Below, in pieces: positions 35,740 through 44,718 of a stretch of 64,000 nucleotides of DNA. The stretch spans positions 310,001 through 374,000 of the forward strand of contig NZ_FQXC01000001.1 in assembly GCF_900129875.1 (NCBI RefSeq). The letters run 5' to 3'. Source of the DNA: Marivita hallyeonensis (GTDB lineage Bacteria; Pseudomonadota; Alphaproteobacteria; Rhodobacterales; Rhodobacteraceae). The stretch's first letter is position 1; every line of letters begins with the position of its first letter. The translations under genes were made by a program, and so were the position numbers. The notes beneath the pieces were generated by a model. The model searched no databases, was not told where the DNA came from, and saw only the letters and a list, made by a program, of their open reading frames with translations.

Positions 35740-36524
35740 AGGTCGAAGCGCAAGACACCCCGGAAGAACTTCAGAAATCCAAGGTCGATTTCTATTCGGC
35801 CTCGGTTCTGACCGGCGATGCGACGCGGGAAGACCTTGAAACCATCAAGCGTCACACCTCTGTCTACGTCTACGAGACCCCTGTACGGCTTTGGCACTGG
35901 GTGAACGCGCTGGCCATTGTCGTCTTGTGCGTTACGGGCTGGTTCATCGGGAACCCGCCGCCGACGATGCAGATCGGGGAAGCCGTCGATCAATACGTGT
36001 TCGGCTACATCCGCTTTGCTCATTTCGCGGCGGCTATGGTGATGACCATCGGCTTTTTCGGACGCCTGTTCTGGAGCTTTGTTGGCAATCACCACTCCAA
36101 GCAGATGTTCCGCCTTCCAGTCCACAAGGCGGATTGGTGGAAAGAGGTCTTCTTCGAACTTCGCTGGTACTTGTTCCTGGAAAAAGAGCCGAAGAAATAC
36201 GTCGGGCACAACCCGCTCGCGCAGATCGCGATGTTCCTTTTCATGACCGTTGGCATGACTTTCATGATCGTTACCGGTTTCGCGCTCTATGCCGAAGGTC
36301 TGGGCGCGGATCACTGGCTCTGGGCGCTGACCAGCCCCGTGATGAACCTCGTCGGCAATAGCCAGATCATGCATTCGGTGCACCATCTGGGCATGTGGGC
36401 GATCGTGATCTTCATGATGATCCATATCTACGCGGCGATCCGCGAGGACATCATGTCGCGGCAATCGATGGTGTCGACGATGATCTCGGGTCATCGGACA
36501 TTCAAGGATGATCGGCCCGAGTGA
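35736..36524 (+). CDS. hupC: Hydrogenase b-type cytochrome subunit
   Basis: 262 residues with four transmembrane helices and the heme-ligand histidines of the HyaC/HupC family (RLWHWVNA near residue 55, RFAHFAAA near 93, SVHHLGMW near 215, MIHIYAAIRED). It anchors HupSL to the periplasmic side of the membrane and passes electrons to quinone. The N-terminal 45 residues are polar and longer than in many homologs. Confidence 0.95.
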   Translation: MKVEAQDTPEELQKSKVDFYSASVLTGDATREDLETIKRHTSVYVYETPVRLWHWVNALAIVVLCVTGWFIGNPPPTMQIGEAVDQYVFGYIRFAHFAAAMVMTIGFFGRLFWSFVGNHHSKQMFRLPVHKADWWKEVFFELRWYLFLEKEPKKYVGHNPLAQIAMFLFMTVGMTFMIVTGFALYAEGLGADHWLWALTSPVMNLVGNSQIMHSVHHLGMWAIVIFMMIHIYAAIREDIMSRQSMVSTMISGHRTFKDDRPE

Positions 36525-36565
36525 TTTCCCGGAACGGGCATTTCCCGCAATGGTTTAAGGGCTTA

Positions 36566-36590
36566 GAGCGCGCCGCTGGCGCGCTCTTTC
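36566..36590 (+). terminator. Rho-independent terminator after hupC
   Basis: GAGCGCGC (36566-36573), loop CGCTG, GCGCGCTC (36579-36586), then TTTC. An 8-bp GC stem 42 bases after the hupC stop that separates the structural operon from the maturation operon. Confidence 0.75.
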
Positions 36591-36656
36591 ACATTTTTCA
36601 CATCTCATTTCCGCTATGTAATTGAAACTGCTTAATTTTTGGGCAAAGGCAAAACT

Positions 36657-36670
36657 TTGATCCAGATCAA
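36657..36670. promoter_or_regulatory. FNR/FnrL box upstream of hupD
   Basis: TTGATCCAGATCAA is a perfect TTGAT-N4-ATCAA site 169 bases before hupD, differing from the hupS box only in the spacer. If used at the class II position (centre near -41), transcription would start near 36705. The remaining stretch to 36838 has no gene. Confidence 0.75.
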
Positions 36671-36838
36671 ATACGCCTCCGTCATACATCTTTTAACAGA
36701 GTCGGCAGCGGGTGGTTAGCAACCGGTTTTCACGAAAGGTGGAAAGGTCCTAACCAAGCCAACCCGTGGAGGAGGCGCATCGCCTGCGCATAATCGGTCG
36801 TCATTAATGCGGCCATCGGGGAACCGGGAGGACACGAA

Positions 36839-37447
36839 ATGGATCATCGGGTTCTGGTGCTTGGCATCGGAAACGTCTTGTGGGCCGATGAAGGTTTCGG
36901 CGTGCGCTGCGTCGAAGAGATGGTGCGCAACTGGTCGTTCCCGACGAACGTCACACTGCTCGATGGCGGTACACAGGGCCTCTACCTATTGCCGTTTCTT
37001 GAAGAGGCGGACGTTCTCATTGTCTTTGACGCCGTCGATTATGGCCTGACGCCCGGAACGCTCAAAATCGTCGAAGGCGATGCGGTGCCGCAGTTCATGG
37101 GTGCCAAGAAAATGAGCCTGCACCAGACCGGGTTTCAGGACGTGATCGCGACCGCGACGCTGATGGGATACTGCCCGGAAACGCTGATCCTCATCGGTTG
37201 CCAGCCCGTCGAGCTGGAAGATTACGGCGGCGGGTTGCGGGACGCGGTTGCGGCGCAGATCGGACCGAGCATCGACATCGCACTGTCGCGCCTGCGCGAT
37301 CTTGGGATCGAACCGGTGCCGGGGCAGGGCGATGACAGCCTTCTCGCAGACGCCTCGATCAAGCGCGACGCCTACGAAGAAGGCCGTCCTTCCGAAGACG
37401 AAGCCTGCCGCATCGGCGACGCGCGTTTCCTCCCGGTCGGAGAATAA
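36839..37447 (+). CDS. hupD: Hydrogenase maturation protease
   Basis: 202 residues of the HyaD/HupD endopeptidase family that trims the large-subunit C-terminus once nickel is in place. It has the N-terminal LGIGNVLWADEGFGVR motif with the metal-binding Glu, and FDAVDYG and LHQTGFQDV with the other ligands (Asp and His). The C-terminal about 30 residues are acidic and less conserved. Confidence 0.93.
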   Translation: MDHRVLVLGIGNVLWADEGFGVRCVEEMVRNWSFPTNVTLLDGGTQGLYLLPFLEEADVLIVFDAVDYGLTPGTLKIVEGDAVPQFMGAKKMSLHQTGFQDVIATATLMGYCPETLILIGCQPVELEDYGGGLRDAVAAQIGPSIDIALSRLRDLGIEPVPGQGDDSLLADASIKRDAYEEGRPSEDEACRIGDARFLPVGE

Positions 37448-37450
37448 GCC

Positions 37451-37774
37451 ATGTGCGTCGGCATCCCCATGCAGATCACGCAGGTGGACACCTTCCGCGC
37501 GACGGCCTTCGATGGTGATGCGAGCCACGAGATCGATCTGTCTTTGGTCGGTACGCAGCCCGTTGGCACTTGGGTACTGACTTTTCTTGGGGCCGCGCGC
37601 GACGTGCTGGACCCGGACGACGCACTCAAGATCAAGGCAGCCGTCGATAACCTCCGTGCGGTCATGTCGGGACACGACACCGGCATCGACGCCTTCGCCG
37701 ATATCGAGGCGCGGGGGCCGCAGCTTCCGCCGCATCTGCAAGCCGCGCTGGACGCGGGCAAATCCACAGCCTGA
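37451..37774 (+). CDS. hupF: HypC/HupF-family hydrogenase chaperone
   Basis: 107 residues beginning MCVGIPMQI with the essential Cys2 of the HypC family and a long C-terminal tail, the HupF variant. HupF protects the large subunit from oxygen during maturation in rhizobia and Rhodobacter. It starts 3 bases after hupD. The separate hypC is at 43262. Confidence 0.9.
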   Translation: MCVGIPMQITQVDTFRATAFDGDASHEIDLSLVGTQPVGTWVLTFLGAARDVLDPDDALKIKAAVDNLRAVMSGHDTGIDAFADIEARGPQLPPHLQAALDAGKSTA

Positions 37775-37784
37775 AGGACCAAAG

Positions 37785-38171
37785 ATGACCCACCCGCTGA
37801 TTGCCAGACTGACGGACGACATGGGATGGCCCGCGCTGAACCAGCATGACGCCGTCGCGGATTTCGTCAATCGCCCCGGCGCGCATTGCCTGTTTATTCC
37901 TGGCGACCCGGCCAAGAACCTCGAAACCACCGACGCCGCCGTGATCCTGCCCGAGATCGTACAGTGCTTTCAGGGCAAGTTCGACTGCGCCGTGATCGGC
38001 GACGAGATCGAATACCAGGTCCGCGAAGACGCGGGCGTTTTCAAGACGCCGCTGCTTGTTTTCTTCCGCGACGGTCAGCAGGTCGGCACGATCCCGAAAG
38101 TGCGCGACTGGGACGATTACCTCGCACGCGTCACGCACATACTCTCGCTTGTCCCGGAAGGAGCCGACTGA
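37785..38171 (+). CDS. hupG: HyaE/HupG thioredoxin-like chaperone
   Basis: 128 residues with a thioredoxin-like fold and no CxxC active site (the corresponding region reads PGDPAKNLE). HupG/HyaE assist maturation of Tat-exported hydrogenase subunits. ATG 37785 follows AAGGACCA. It overlaps hupH as TGATG. Confidence 0.88.
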   Translation: MTHPLIARLTDDMGWPALNQHDAVADFVNRPGAHCLFIPGDPAKNLETTDAAVILPEIVQCFQGKFDCAVIGDEIEYQVREDAGVFKTPLLVFFRDGQQVGTIPKVRDWDDYLARVTHILSLVPEGAD

Positions 38172-38998
38172 TGGTCCAGAATTTCCAGATGCCCCCCACA
38201 GGTTTTGGCCCCGGCTCGCAGCCCGAGGATGAGACGCTTGACGTAATGCCGATGCCGCAGGAGATGCGGACGTATTCCCCGCGCATTCCGGAAGCCGCAG
38301 ATGCCAGCGACGCCGCGACGATGCGGTTGCTGGACGAGATCGCCGACGCCGCGTCGGTCTGTGCCGAAACCGGCGCAGCGCAGGTTTTCGACCTGTCAGG
38401 TCTCAGCCCCAAATCCCGCGCTCTCGTGGCCGAGGTGATGGGAGAAGGCGAGGTATCGATCCGAATGCGCGGCATCCCTGCAATTGCTGCGCAGGAAAGC
38501 GTGTTTGCGGGCGTTTGGGTTCTGAAGGGCGAAGGGATCGACCGGATCGAAGTCGCTCCTGTGCCGACGCTCGCGCTTGATCGCGCATTTGCACCGGTGC
38601 GCGCGGGACAAGGGAAAAAGACACCCGAGCTGCCCGGCCTTGCGAGCGCGCCGGCCCTGATCGTCGAACTTCTCGACAAGTCCGGGGCTTTCGTGCCCGG
38701 GCAGGATCCGCATGTCATCAACCTGACGCTGCTGCCCCATTCCGAACCGGATCTTGTCTGGCTTGATAGCGCCTTGGGTGAAGGATCGGTGACGATCCTG
38801 TCCCGTGGCTATGGCAACTGTCGGATCACGGCGACCGCCACGAAAGGCATCTGGCGCGTTCAGTTCTTCAATTCCATGGACACCTTGATCCTCGACACGT
38901 TCGAAGTGACTTCCATTCCAGAGGTTGCCATCGCGGCAGACGAAGATCTTGCCGACAGCGCGTTGCGCATCCGCGCTGTGATGGAGGCCATCGCATGA
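38171..38998 (+). CDS. hupH: Hydrogenase expression protein HupH (HyaF)
   Basis: 275 residues with the HupH/HyaF features LLPHSEPDLVWLDSALGEG and SRGYGNCRI near residue 215, and a VQFFNSMDTLILDTFEV end. It is a maturation factor of uncertain biochemistry, implicated in small-subunit Fe-S assembly. It overlaps hupJ by 4 bases. Confidence 0.88.
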   Translation: MVQNFQMPPTGFGPGSQPEDETLDVMPMPQEMRTYSPRIPEAADASDAATMRLLDEIADAASVCAETGAAQVFDLSGLSPKSRALVAEVMGEGEVSIRMRGIPAIAAQESVFAGVWVLKGEGIDRIEVAPVPTLALDRAFAPVRAGQGKKTPELPGLASAPALIVELLDKSGAFVPGQDPHVINLTLLPHSEPDLVWLDSALGEGSVTILSRGYGNCRITATATKGIWRVQFFNSMDTLILDTFEVTSIPEVAIAADEDLADSALRIRAVMEAIA

Positions 38999-39783
38999 CC
39001 ACGTTCGAAGGCAGCTATCTCGGCGCCACCGACAAGATCAGCCCGCTGGCCATCATGGAATGCAAGATTTGCTGGACACCCTATGATCCAGCCGAAGGCG
39101 ACGATGTGCGTCAGATCGATCCGGGCACACCTTTCGTAGCCTTGCCCGACGATTGGTCTTGTCCGAATTGCAGCGCCCCGCCTGAACAATTCCTCGTTCG
39201 CGAAGACCCGGGCGCGCCTGAGGTGGCGGAAACGGCGTTTCTGAACGAGTGCACCAAGGCGCTCGCGGCGGATTTCACCGAGATCTGGAACGCCAAGATG
39301 AAAGATGTTCCCATCGTCAACAAGCTCCTGCATGTGCAGGCCGTCGGTTTCCGGATGCACGAGGGACGCCCGCTCGGCGTGTTGATCAGCCCGTGGTTCA
39401 TGAACCTGATCCAACTGCCGGGGAAGGACGAGACCTGGGATGATCTGACGCCCGGCGAGAAGGAACTGATCGCGTTTCCATCGGGCGCGTACGAATTCAT
39501 CCACAATACGCGCGAACAGACAGGCGGTTACAAAGCCTGTTCGCTTTTCTCGCCCATGGGCGATTTCAACACTCAGGCGCAGGCCGTGGATGTCGGCAAA
39601 GCCGTGATGCAGGCGCTGTTCGATGAGGCCAACCGTGCCGAAACGGACCGCTCAGCGGACATCCGTTCTGCGCGAGAAGCGGAACTGGCGGCGCTTGAAG
39701 AGACAGATGAACCCCAACTCGATGACACTCCGACACGTCGCAAAGTCATCACCGGTGGCATTGCAGCGGGCACGGACGGCTGA
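38995..39783 (+). CDS. hupJ: Rubredoxin-HybE fusion, hydrogenase assembly protein
   Basis: 262 residues. Residues 20-68 are a rubredoxin-like domain with Fe ligands C23xxC26 and C56xxC59 (the HupI part), followed by a HybE/HupJ chaperone domain with VGFRMHEGRPLGVLISPWFM and ETWDDLTPGEK. In rhizobia hupI and hupJ are separate; here they are fused, and no separate hupI exists in the locus. It probably protects or matures the small subunit in air. The Glu-rich C-terminus is variable. Confidence 0.88.
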   Translation: MTTFEGSYLGATDKISPLAIMECKICWTPYDPAEGDDVRQIDPGTPFVALPDDWSCPNCSAPPEQFLVREDPGAPEVAETAFLNECTKALAADFTEIWNAKMKDVPIVNKLLHVQAVGFRMHEGRPLGVLISPWFMNLIQLPGKDETWDDLTPGEKELIAFPSGAYEFIHNTREQTGGYKACSLFSPMGDFNTQAQAVDVGKAVMQALFDEANRAETDRSADIRSAREAELAALEETDEPQLDDTPTRRKVITGGIAAGTDG

Positions 39784-40676
39784 TGCTCGACGGGCGCGCG
39801 CATACTCTTGTGGCGGAAACGGCGCCGCCATTGCCGGTTGAGGCCTTGGTGCTGGGCAAGTCCCGCCGTGAGGTCGCCGACCTGATGCCGCGCCTGTTCA
39901 ACCTATGCCGTGCGGCGCAAGGCATGGCCACGCGCCTGGCGCTTGGGCTGCCAACATTGGACGACAGCGAGGCTTTGCGCCGCGAGATCCTGCGGGACCA
40001 CGTCTTGCGTCTGACGCTGATCCTGCCCGGACATTTCGGCCAAAGCCCTGTTCCACTACCCGACGGATGGCAGGAAGGCGGCGATGAACTCGCGCGTGCG
40101 CTCTTCGGACCGCAAGGCCGCCTGCCCGACACGGCACAGGACTTTGAGAGTTTTTGCGCTTCCGACGCGGGTATCGCGGGCTTGCTGGGAAAGGTTCAAA
40201 ACCTGTTCCGCGACGGTGAGGCCGTTGCATGCGACCTCCCATTCGTGACCGCAACCACAGCAGGGGACCGCTTTGCACGGGTCGAAAACTCCTGCGCTGT
40301 GCGAGTTCACGAACACCCGATCCTCGCTCTGGTCGAACACCAACACGGTCGGGGCCCACTCTGGCGCATAATGGCGCGGGCCTACGACCTGCAGGCGTTG
40401 TTACAAGGCGCCCCTTTGCTTGCCAGATCCCCTGAACCGGGCCTTGCGCATGTGCCCGCAACGCGCGGTCTCTATACCGTTCAGGCCAACACCACCGGCG
40501 AAACTGTTGCCGAATTCAATCGCGTTACACCCACTGATCACTTGCAGGCGAAGGGTGGCGTGCTGGATCAGACGCTCGCCGCACTTCCCGCTGACAGGGC
40601 GGGTTTGGCGCCCCTTGTGATCGACATCCTCGATCCCTGTTCGCCCATCCGCGTTAAGGAGATGTCCCATGCATGA
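39783..40676 (+). CDS. hupK: HupK, large-subunit-like maturation scaffold
   Basis: 297 residues. It aligns in style with HupL remnants: the C-terminus has [12 protein letters not shown], a partial version of the L2 cysteine motif, while the N-terminal half has only [12 protein letters not shown] in place of L1. HupK is thought to act as a scaffold for the Fe-ligand unit. It overlaps hypA by 8 bases and hupJ by one. Confidence 0.85.
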   Translation: MLDGRAHTLVAETAPPLPVEALVLGKSRREVADLMPRLFNLCRAAQGMATRLALGLPTLDDSEALRREILRDHVLRLTLILPGHFGQSPVPLPDGWQEGGDELARALFGPQGRLPDTAQDFESFCASDAGIAGLLGKVQNLFRDGEAVACDLPFVTATTAGDRFARVENSCAVRVHEHPILALVEHQHGRGPLWRIMARAYDLQALLQGAPLLARSPEPGLAHVPATRGLYTVQANTTGETVAEFNRVTPTDHLQAKGGVLDQTLAALPADRAGLAPLVIDILDPCSPIRVKEMSHA

Positions 40677-41010
40677 GATGTCACTCTGCGAAGGCATCCG
40701 GTCGGTCATCGAGGATCAGGCGGCAATACATAATGTCGAGAAGATCAATCGCGTGCGCGTCGAAATCGGCCGGTTCGCGGGCGTTGAAAAGCCCGCTCTG
40801 GAATTCGCCTTCGACGTCGTGATGCGCGGATCGGTCGCCGAGGGCGCGACGCTTGTCATGATCGACCTGCCGGGAAAAGCCATGTGCTTCGACTGCGCGA
40901 AAGAGGTCGAAATCGATGACAGACTACAACCCTGCCCGCTGTGTGGTGGCGGAAAGCTGATGCCGACGGCGGGTGATGAAATGCGGATCAAAGATTTGGA
41001 GGCAGCCTGA
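40669..41010 (+). CDS. hypA: Hydrogenase nickel incorporation protein HypA
   Basis: 113 residues starting MHEMSLCEG with the nickel-binding His2; the zinc site cysteines are C73, C76, C89 and C92. Works with HypB to deliver nickel to HupL. It shares one base with hypB. Confidence 0.95.
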   Translation: MHEMSLCEGIRSVIEDQAAIHNVEKINRVRVEIGRFAGVEKPALEFAFDVVMRGSVAEGATLVMIDLPGKAMCFDCAKEVEIDDRLQPCPLCGGGKLMPTAGDEMRIKDLEAA

Positions 41011-41843
41011 TGTGTACGGTTTGCGGATGCGGAGACAGCACGGTCGAGGGCCATAAACATGACCACGATCACCACCATCATCACCATGGTCACCACCATC
41101 ACCACGGGGATCATGGCGATCTGCACTTCGGCGAAAACGCTGCCGGTGTGTCCGTGCCGGGCATGTCCGAGGCGCGGTTGATCGAGGTTGAGACAGATAT
41201 CCTTGCCAAGAACGACGCCTACGCAATGGCCAACCGAGCCCGTCTCGCGAAGATCAATGCGCTGGCGCTGAACCTCGTGTCGTCGCCCGGCTCAGGCAAA
41301 ACGACCCTGTTGTGCAAAACGATCGAAGCGTTGGGCGACCAACCGCTGGCGGTCATCGAAGGCGATCAGCAGACGTCGAACGACGCCGACCGCATTCGCG
41401 AGACCGGTGCGAAGGCGATCCAGGTGAACACCGGAAAAGGGTGCCACCTCGACGGTCACATGGTCGGCCACGCCATGGATCATCTCGACCTGCCGGATGG
41501 CGCTATGCTGTTCATCGAGAACGTCGGCAACCTCGTATGCCCGGCGGCCTTTGACCTTGGTGAGGACGCGAAGGTCGCAATCCTTTCTGTAACAGAAGGC
41601 GAAGACAAGCCGCTGAAATACCCGGATATGTTCACCGCAGCACGGCTTGCTTTGCTCAACAAGGTCGACCTGGCGCCGCATTGCGACGTGGACCTTGACC
41701 TCTATGAAGAAAACCTCCGCCGCGTGAATCCGGGTATCGATATCATCCGCATTTCCGCACGCACGGGCGAAGGTATGGGCGCATGGGTGCAGTGGCTTAA
41801 TGCTCAGCTTGCGGCGAAGTCCCATCGGGCCGCAGCCGAATGA
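41010..41843 (+). CDS. hypB: Hydrogenase nickel incorporation GTPase HypB
   Basis: 277 residues with an N-terminal CTVCGC nickel site (residues 2-7) and a long His-rich stretch (about 15-39) that can store nickel. The GTPase part has Walker [10 protein letters not shown] near residue 92, ENVGNLVCP with the metal-binding Cys, and NKVD. It overlaps the following regulator gene by 4 bases. Confidence 0.96.
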   Translation: MCTVCGCGDSTVEGHKHDHDHHHHHHGHHHHHGDHGDLHFGENAAGVSVPGMSEARLIEVETDILAKNDAYAMANRARLAKINALALNLVSSPGSGKTTLLCKTIEALGDQPLAVIEGDQQTSNDADRIRETGAKAIQVNTGKGCHLDGHMVGHAMDHLDLPDGAMLFIENVGNLVCPAAFDLGEDAKVAILSVTEGEDKPLKYPDMFTAARLALLNKVDLAPHCDVDLDLYEENLRRVNPGIDIIRISARTGEGMGAWVQWLNAQLAAKSHRAAAE

Positions 41844-43258
41844 AAGACAGCGCCCCCCTTCCAACGGTTCTGGTCTACGGCGGCACCGCCGAAGACCGTT
41901 CCGCTATGGGGTGCGCTCTGGAGGCACGATTTGATTGTCTGACGGCGGAAACGCCCGATGCGCTACGCCGCTTGATGACCGAAAATTTCGTACAAGTCGC
42001 GGTGTGTGCAGGCGGTCAGGAGAATGTGTCAGAGCTTTTTTCCGATTGGCCGGAAACGCGGCTTATCAGCATCGACGCTGATCCCGCAGCAACAACCGGG
42101 TCAGATTATCCGTGTCAGATCCTCCCGCGCGACTGGTCGGCAACACAGCTTGCAAATGCCGTAGCGACCGCGACACAACTCTTTAACCTGAAACGCGAGA
42201 ACGAGCGCATGGCGCTGGAAATGCGGTGCTTGGGGTCGCGCAGACCTCAACCCTTGCCGTCGCCAAATGCGCTTGGCTTCGAGGGCATCCTGCGAACGCC
42301 GGGATCGCCGATGACGTCGGTCATCACCGCCGCGCGGCAATACGCGAGCTTCGACGTGCCGATCCTCTTGGTCGGAGAGCAAGGCACCGGTAAAGCCGAC
42401 ATGGCGCGCGCGATCCACGACAGTTCGTTGCGCTCGGACCAACCGTTTCAGGCGTTGGACGTCACTGGCTTGACGGAAGAGGCAGTGTCTCTCGCGCTAT
42501 TCGGTCAACGCAAACCGGCAAACGGGTCTCCTGCCATCAACAAGATGGGTCTGTTGCGCAAGGCGGATCAGGGAACGCTTTATCTCGCTGGCATCGACAC
42601 GCTGCCCCCGTCACTGCAACTGCGGGTCCTCCGCGTCGCGAGAGACGGTCTGTTCGAAGTGCCCGGCCTGGCCGAACCCACAGTCAGCCAGGCCCGTTTG
42701 ATTACCTCTACAACCGTTGACCCGCACAAACTGATTGCGTCGGGTCGGCTCGACGCGGCGCTTTATTACGCAATTTCCATTGCGGAACTGGCTCTACCGT
42801 CACTCAAGTCCCGGATGTGCGACATCCCTCTTCTGGCGCGCGCAGCGGCCGAGGACGCCAGCCGGGAACATGGCAAGCTTGTGCACGGCTTCAGCGAGGC
42901 CGCGCTTGAGTTCCTGATGGCCTATTCCTGGCCCGGAAACCTATGCGAATTGCGCAACGAGGTGACCCGCATGCTGATCCAGGCGCAGGATCCGATGCTT
43001 GGCCCCGAGGTCATCTCGCGCCGCATCCTGCAAGCGGGTCCGGTGCAGTCCGACATTGCCGAGACAGAGATCATGTCGGCGGAAGGTCCACTCAAGGATC
43101 GCGTCGAAGCCATTGAGGGCCGCATCCTGCGCGAAACCTTGACCCGTCTCAAATGGAACAAAAGCCGCGCGGCTGCCGAACTTGGCCTCAGCCGGGTCGG
43201 TCTGCGCGCCAAGATCGAACGCTACGGCATCACACAGCCGCAAACAGAGGGGGCCTGA
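41840..43258 (+). CDS. hupR: NtrC-like hydrogenase regulator with degenerate receiver and AAA+ domains
   Basis: 472 residues at the hupR/hoxA position. The receiver-like part (1-120) has no acidic pair after the first strand (VLVYGGT) and CAGG where the phospho-Asp should be. The AAA+ part keeps a P-loop-like GEQGTGK (179-185) but lacks GAFTGA (that region reads [11 protein letters not shown]) and its Walker B is LYLAGI, not LFLDEI. The C-terminal Fis-type helix-turn-helix ([20 protein letters not shown]) is intact. It therefore probably binds DNA and acts on sigma-70 polymerase without phosphorylation or ATP turnover. Confidence 0.88.
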   Translation: MKDSAPLPTVLVYGGTAEDRSAMGCALEARFDCLTAETPDALRRLMTENFVQVAVCAGGQENVSELFSDWPETRLISIDADPAATTGSDYPCQILPRDWSATQLANAVATATQLFNLKRENERMALEMRCLGSRRPQPLPSPNALGFEGILRTPGSPMTSVITAARQYASFDVPILLVGEQGTGKADMARAIHDSSLRSDQPFQALDVTGLTEEAVSLALFGQRKPANGSPAINKMGLLRKADQGTLYLAGIDTLPPSLQLRVLRVARDGLFEVPGLAEPTVSQARLITSTTVDPHKLIASGRLDAALYYAISIAELALPSLKSRMCDIPLLARAAAEDASREHGKLVHGFSEAALEFLMAYSWPGNLCELRNEVTRMLIQAQDPMLGPEVISRRILQAGPVQSDIAETEIMSAEGPLKDRVEAIEGRILRETLTRLKWNKSRAAAELGLSRVGLRAKIERYGITQPQTEGA

Positions 43259-43261
43259 CTC

Positions 43262-43552
43262 ATGTGCCTTGGAATACCCGGACAGATTATCGAAATCACG
43301 GATGAGGTCCGACAGATGGCAATGGCGGATATCTCGGGCGTGCGGCGCGAGGTAAGCGTCGCCCCGGTCGTGGATGGCCCGCTGGACGGGTTGATCGGAT
43401 CATACGCCTTGATCCACGTTGGTTTTGCCATGGCTCTGATCGACGAAGACGAGGCCGCGCGTACCTTGGAAGCACTGCAAGGACTGGGTGAAGCGCAGGA
43501 AACGCTCGACGCCATGGAAGACGGCGCGCGCGCATTGGAGGGCCAGTCATGA
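43262..43552 (+). CDS. hypC: Hydrogenase maturation chaperone HypC
   Basis: 96 residues beginning MCLGIPGQI with the essential Cys2. With HypD it carries the Fe(CN)2CO unit to the large subunit. It starts just after the regulator and overlaps hypD (ATGA). Confidence 0.94.
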   Translation: MCLGIPGQIIEITDEVRQMAMADISGVRREVSVAPVVDGPLDGLIGSYALIHVGFAMALIDEDEAARTLEALQGLGEAQETLDAMEDGARALEGQS

Positions 43553-44718
43553 GATACATCGAGGAGTTCCGCGACCCGAAAGCGGCCGAAGGCCTGCTGT
43601 CCGCCATCACGCGCGTTGTGGACGAGATCGGGGCCACCTTCGAGAACCCCGTTCACATCATGGAAATCTGCGGCGGCCACACGCACGCGATCTTTCGCTA
43701 CGGGCTGGACCGCCTGACACCGCCGGGGGTCGAATTCATCCACGGGCCGGGCTGCCCGGTCTGCGTCTTGCCGATGAGCAGAGTGGATGAATGTGTGGAA
43801 TTGGCGGAGCGCCCGGAGGTTATCTTCACCACTTTCGGCGACGCGATGCGCGTGCCCGGCACGCGGAAATCGCTGATGCAAGCCAAAGCCGAAGGCGCGG
43901 ATATTCGTATGGTTTATTCGCCGCTCGACGCGTTGGAGCTGGCACGCCGCAATCCGGACCGCGAGGTGGTGTTCTTCGGCCTTGGATTCGAGACGACCAC
44001 GCCATCGACGGCGCTGTCAGTCCAGCAAGCCGCGCGCGAGGGGCTCGAGAACTTCTCGGTCTTCTGCAACCACATCACCGTGCCGCCGCCGATCAAGGCG
44101 TTGCTCGATGATCCGCACATGGTCCTCGATGGTTTTGTTGGTCCCGGCCACGTGTCGATGGTGATCGGCACGACACCGTACAACTTCATCGCCGAACAGT
44201 ACGGAAAGCCCATTGTCGTCGCAGGGTTCGAACCGCTCGACCTGCTCCAGTCGGTATTAATGGTTCTGACGCAAATCCGCGATGGGCGCGCCGAGGTCGA
44301 AAACCAGTACGCCCGAGTTGTCCCTGAAGACGGAAATCCGATCAGCCTTGCGGCCATCGACGACGTCTACGAAAAGCGCCCCAGCTTCGAATGGCGCGGC
44401 TTGGGTGAGATCGATGAAAGCGGCCTCCGCATTCGCGCCAAATACGCGCCTTTCGATGCGGAAGAGAAATTCGGCATCGGCTACGGTGCCGGTCCGCGTG
44501 TTGTCGCCGAACCCGAAGGCTGCGCCTGCGGGCAGGTGATGACCGGCCGCATCAAGCCCACCGGGTGCCCGCAATACGGGATTGGTTGTACGCCCGAGAT
44601 GCCCTTGGGGGCCTTGATGGTCAGCTCGGAAGGCGCCTGCGCAGCCTACTGGCAATACGGGGGCTTGCGTGGTCTGAGTGACACCACCGCCACATCACCG
44701 ATGGAGCCGGCGGAATGA
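43549..44718 (+). CDS. hypD: Hydrogenase maturation protein HypD
   Basis: 389 residues, the Fe-S scaffold on which cyanide and CO are attached to iron. It shows the family blocks MEICGGHTHAIFRYG and GPGCPVCVLP near residues 42-65, GFETTTP and CNHITVPP, and the C-terminal 4Fe-4S cysteines in GCACGQVMTG and GCPQYGIGC. It overlaps hypE. Confidence 0.96.
   Translation: MRYIEEFRDPKAAEGLLSAITRVVDEIGATFENPVHIMEICGGHTHAIFRYGLDRLTPPGVEFIHGPGCPVCVLPMSRVDECVELAERPEVIFTTFGDAMRVPGTRKSLMQAKAEGADIRMVYSPLDALELARRNPDREVVFFGLGFETTTPSTALSVQQAAREGLENFSVFCNHITVPPPIKALLDDPHMVLDGFVGPGHVSMVIGTTPYNFIAEQYGKPIVVAGFEPLDLLQSVLMVLTQIRDGRAEVENQYARVVPEDGNPISLAAIDDVYEKRPSFEWRGLGEIDESGLRIRAKYAPFDAEEKFGIGYGAGPRVVAEPEGCACGQVMTGRIKPTGCPQYGIGCTPEMPLGALMVSSEGACAAYWQYGGLRGLSDTTATSPMEPAE

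Noticed and set aside
41054-41110. CAC/CAT-rich short repeats, looking like a tandem repeat or CRISPR-like array
   Set aside because: This is the His-rich nickel-storage segment of HypB; there are no spacers.
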